From: UBA2266 sp964406945
Lineage (GTDB): Bacteria; Planctomycetota; Phycisphaerae; Sedimentisphaerales; Anaerobacaceae
Assembly: GCA_964406945.1 (NCBI GenBank)
Contig: CAYOTO010000002.1
Span: 1-64,000 of the forward strand
Reading direction: 5' to 3'
Length of the DNA: 64,000 nt
Part shown: in pieces, positions 61,468 to 64,000 of the stretch
How positions within the stretch are numbered: position 1 is the stretch's first letter
How the letters are laid out: every line of letters starts with the position of its first letter
The notes under the pieces: generated by a model
What the model was told of the DNA's origin: nothing
The model's input: only the letters and a program-made list of their open reading frames with translations
The model's database searches: none
Program-made: the position numbers and the translations under genes

Positions 61468-61476
61468 CAGCCGCTG

Positions 61477-61505
61477 TTGACTTTTGCCCTGCGGCGTGAT
61501 TCAAT
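61477..61505 (+). promoter_or_regulatory. Weak candidate promoter
   Basis: TTGACT (61477-61482), 17 bases, TTCAAT (61500-61505), 38 bases before ATG 61543. It would allow the FkbM-like gene to be transcribed on its own. Confidence 0.35.
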
Positions 61506-61542
61506 TCATCCATGCTCGAATGACCACTTTTGAGGTCCTGGT

Positions 61543-62427
61543 ATGTCAGTAGAAACTGAAAACGAACAGCGTACGCAAAAACCCAGCACCTGGCTCAATG
61601 ACTGCGCCGCCAGCGTTACATCACAGTACGGCGAAGACGGCATAATCGCAAAAGCTCTGGATGTAATAGGTCAAACCGACGGCTGGGCGGTCGAATTCGG
61701 CGGCTGGGACGGCAAGAGCTGCAGCAATACCTATGCTCTGATACGTGACCGCGGGTATTCGGCCATCTTTATCGAAGGCGACGCCAAGAGATTTCAGATG
61801 CTCCTGAAGACCTACGAAGATAACAGCAAGGTCCAGTGCATAAACGCCTTCGTAGGTTTCGAACCCGACGACAGCCTCGACAAGCTTCTGCGGAAAACCG
61901 AGATTCCCCGTAACTTCGATGTTCTCTCAGTAGATATCGACGGAAATGACTATCATGTCTGGGAGGCGTTCAAAGGGTATAAACCCAAAGTCGTTGTTGT
62001 CGAGTATAACCCCACTATCCCCGACGCGGTCGAATTCGTACAGCCGCGGGATATGAGCGTGCTGCAGGGTTCGAGCCTGCTTGCGATTACGAAGCTCGCC
62101 AGGTCCAAAGGATACGAACTGATCGCCACCACCCGCTGTAACGGCATCTTCGTCGATGAAAAATACTTTTCGCTTTTCGGCATCGAGGACAATTCAATCG
62201 CCACCCTTCGCACCGACCGGTCCATGATAACGCACCTGTTCTGCGGCATAGACGGCACGGTGTTTATCCGCGGCTGCGGCAAGAGCCCCTGGCAGTCCAT
62301 AGAATACAGGGAGTCCAAAATGCAGCTTTTGCCCGCCTGGGCGAGGAAGAAAGCCGGAGACAAAAATCCGATACGGCGAAAGGCGGGAAAGATCTTACGA
62401 AGACTTCGCAAGAAAGGCATCCTCTAG
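61543..62427 (+). CDS. FkbM-like SAM-dependent methyltransferase-type protein
   Basis: A 294-residue protein with a Rossmann-type fold. Family features are TSQYGEDGIIAKAL, AVEFGGWDGKSCSNTYAL (motif I region), AIFIEGDAKRF, VLSVDIDGNDYHVWEA (motif with DIDG) and VVVVEYNP. FkbM-type proteins methylate hydroxyls on sugars or polyketides and are common in polysaccharide loci, so modification of a surface glycan is likely but inferred. The C-terminus is strongly basic (RRKAGKILRRLRKKGIL). Confidence 0.75.
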   Translation: MSVETENEQRTQKPSTWLNDCAASVTSQYGEDGIIAKALDVIGQTDGWAVEFGGWDGKSCSNTYALIRDRGYSAIFIEGDAKRFQMLLKTYEDNSKVQCINAFVGFEPDDSLDKLLRKTEIPRNFDVLSVDIDGNDYHVWEAFKGYKPKVVVVEYNPTIPDAVEFVQPRDMSVLQGSSLLAITKLARSKGYELIATTRCNGIFVDEKYFSLFGIEDNSIATLRTDRSMITHLFCGIDGTVFIRGCGKSPWQSIEYRESKMQLLPAWARKKAGDKNPIRRKAGKILRRLRKKGIL

Positions 62428-62442
62428 CCTTCGAGAGCGGCT

Positions 62443-63543
62443 TCAGTTCTCATTCGGGTCGTCTGCAAATTTTTGGCCGATAGCATCGACAATGAGGTCC
62501 GCCGTCAGCTCAGCGGCCGCCGCTGTCCAGTGCGAATCATCCGTGTGATAAAGCAGTTCATGGCCTTCCTTTGCTGCTCTGGTCTCGAATGCCTTCTTAG
62601 TGTCGATCGTCAAAACACCCGCCTTCTTTGCCTCATCCAGAAGTTCTCGCAGGGAGTCATTGCCCCAATGCGCATCAGGCATGTACTTTCGGTAAATATT
62701 CTCCTTGCTGGGCAGAGGTGCGAATACCAGAGTTGTGCCCTGTTGACCGAGGACCTCGGCCCATTCTTTCAGCCGCCTGGCCATTGCTTTTACCTGTCGA
62801 TCCGTGTACGGGTGCGGTTCCATGTTGCGAAAGAACATCGGCCTGCCGTCCGACGTGTTCCTGCCGCGAACAGCTTCGTATCCCAAACCCATGTGGTCTC
62901 TGATCCTGGTCCTGAAGTAATTCAGCATGTTGGCCTTCCACAGCCTGTTCCAGATAACATCCAGTTGGCGAATCACTGCGATCTCACAGAGAGCCCGGCG
63001 AATCTTGATCATCAAAACTTTATAAGCATCCTGTTTCGGCGAGCGCAAACCGTCCACTGTGTCTTCGGTCCGGGCCAGAATCAAAACCTCGGGCGGGTCT
63101 TTTCTGAAACGCGGATCGTTGAGATAAGATTTTATTGTGCCCGGCGCCAGCGGGTAGACACAAACGCCCAGCTTGTCTTCGAGAACCTCGGAAAGCATTT
63201 CATCGTGGCTCAGCGCATCGCCGGCGGCAAATGAATCGCCGATGATGACAACTCGCGGGTTATCGCAGTCGTTGCGCTTGCGAAAGCCGTACTTGTCCGT
63301 AATCCAGGTTATATCTTTTGTTACCTCGTACGGTGAATGGCGCATAAGCCAGCCCACCTCGTCCGGTTTGTGCAGCTTGATATTCGGATAGAACTGGCCG
63401 GTGTGTATCGATGAGCCCTGGATGCTGAGCGCCTCCCAGGCTCTGAAGGTGAAATAGTCGAGCGGCAATACGAACAACTCAACAGCCGCCAGCACGATGA
63501 AAGGCGATACGAACAGAACAAGTTTGATCAGAAACTTCTTCAT
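62443..63543 (-). CDS. AlgJ/AlgX-like SGNH O-acetyltransferase
   Basis: A 366-residue protein with an N-terminal TM or signal anchor (LIKLVLFVSPFIVLAAVELF) and an extracytoplasmic SGNH domain: VVIIGDSFAAGDALSHDE with the catalytic Ser, and YHTDDSHWTAAAAELTAD with the Asp-x-x-His pair. In alginate-type systems AlgJ or AlgX receives acetyl groups exported by the MBOAT protein AlgI and puts them on the polymer. The MBOAT gene lies directly upstream (8-base gap), so the two form an operon. It is convergent with the FkbM-like gene. Confidence 0.85.
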   Translation of the reverse strand: MKKFLIKLVLFVSPFIVLAAVELFVLPLDYFTFRAWEALSIQGSSIHTGQFYPNIKLHKPDEVGWLMRHSPYEVTKDITWITDKYGFRKRNDCDNPRVVIIGDSFAAGDALSHDEMLSEVLEDKLGVCVYPLAPGTIKSYLNDPRFRKDPPEVLILARTEDTVDGLRSPKQDAYKVLMIKIRRALCEIAVIRQLDVIWNRLWKANMLNYFRTRIRDHMGLGYEAVRGRNTSDGRPMFFRNMEPHPYTDRQVKAMARRLKEWAEVLGQQGTTLVFAPLPSKENIYRKYMPDAHWGNDSLRELLDEAKKAGVLTIDTKKAFETRAAKEGHELLYHTDDSHWTAAAAELTADLIVDAIGQKFADDPNEN

Positions 63544-63551
63544 CGACTTCT

Positions 63552-64000
63552 TCAGAATTGAAAGTATATGAACTCCTGTCCTTCACTGCTTCCGAGCAGC
63601 AGAATCGCGATTACAGCCGCGTAGTAGAATCCCCATCGCAGCCAGACGGGTCCGGCCTTGAGCTTCTCGCGGACGGGGCCTCCACGCTGGACAAAGTGGA
63701 CGATCTCCATAATGGCAATGGCCGTGAGCACCACAATCAGCGCAACCGGCGTATCGAGAATATAGGTACCGCTCAGATCATCCCAACCCGTCGCCAGATG
63801 ACTTATGACATACCACGCATCACTGATATTCTGTGCCCTGAAGAATATCCAGGCAAAGCATGTCAGGCCGAAAGTTACAACGATCTTCACCACCTTGTGA
63901 ATCTCCGGGACTCTGTCAAGCCCGACGGCGGCTGATATCCGCTCTCGCAGTTGAGCGGTGGCGCCGCCGACAACCATGAACATACCATGCAGCGCGCCCC
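63552..64000 (-). CDS. MBOAT-family O-acyltransferase (AlgI-like), C-terminal part
   Basis: Only the C-terminal 149 residues are in the window; the frame is open to the edge. GALHGMFMVV at the window edge contains the MBOAT active-site His (WGxxHG pattern). Then come the typical late blocks TFGLTCFAWIFFRAQ, two further membrane segments (VALIVVLTAIAIMEI, FYYAAVIAILLLGS) and the end FIYFQF. AlgI-like proteins move acetyl groups across the inner membrane for polymer O-acetylation. It is followed by the AlgJ-like gene and would supply its acetyl groups. Confidence 0.9.
   Translation of the reverse strand, partial: GALHGMFMVVGGATAQLRERISAAVGLDRVPEIHKVVKIVVTFGLTCFAWIFFRAQNISDAWYVISHLATGWDDLSGTYILDTPVALIVVLTAIAIMEIVHFVQRGGPVREKLKAGPVWLRWGFYYAAVIAILLLGSSEGQEFIYFQF

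Overview
The window looks like chromosomal DNA of a planctomycete, most likely a Phycisphaerae/Sedimentisphaerales-type heterotroph. This is inferred from gene content, not from a marker gene. The pointers are very large secreted proteins built from LamG, lamin-tail (LTD), CotH-kinase and dockerin-like modules; a pseudopilin with an H-x9-D C-terminal motif; a Tat-exported sulfatase and oxidoreductase; a DUF1080-ThuA-HEAT fusion; a hydrazine-synthase-alpha-like cytochrome; and PQQ-like propeller proteins. No rRNA, CRISPR array or intact transposase was seen. One tRNA gene (tRNA-Lys, anticodon TTT) is present.

Layout. 1-5 kb: the end of an upstream gene, a putative glycoside-hydrolase-like secreted protein, a sulfatase, a decayed dispersed repeat and a pseudopilin. 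5.5-28.8 kb: a surface-protein region with three giant modular proteins (about 1450, 1530 and 1890 residues), an FG-GAP/VCBS protein, an unknown secreted protein, a membrane-anchored HEAT protein and a CLCA-like metalloprotease/VWA protein. Several have near-consensus sigma70-type promoters. A 446-base gap between convergent genes holds a string of hairpins that may be an undescribed RNA. 28.8-33.1 kb: housekeeping-type genes, namely pyruvoyl arginine decarboxylase plus agmatinase (arginine to putrescine), a ferritin-like protein and a YihY-type membrane protein.

33-38 kb: a decayed zone with a kinase-like ORF lacking its N-lobe, a TauE-type permease, the 3' stub of an HD-domain gene, and a 1.6-kb relic island bounded by a copy of the 3' part of tRNA-Lys and by tRNA-Lys itself. 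The island carries two small lipoproteins. A 5'-truncated surface-protein fragment follows. 38-56.6 kb: a secreted, mostly catabolic set. It comprises a propeller-methyltransferase-malectin fusion, the HzsA-like dihaem protein, a GH43-type protein, gamma-glutamyltransferase, a ceramidase-like protein, a heparinase II/III-type lyase, a Gfo/Idh/MocA oxidoreductase and the DUF1080-ThuA-HEAT-F5/8C protein.

56.6-64 kb: a surface-polysaccharide locus. Four overlapping genes (rfbA, an RmlC-like cupin, rfbD, rfbB) would make a dTDP-deoxysugar such as dTDP-rhamnose. Two glycosyltransferase-like proteins and an FkbM-like protein follow, and an AlgJ-like plus AlgI-like (MBOAT) pair on the opposite strand would O-acetylate the polymer. 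Together the window reads as an organism that degrades complex, often sulfated, polysaccharides outside the cell and decorates its own surface with large adhesive proteins and an acetylated deoxysugar polymer.
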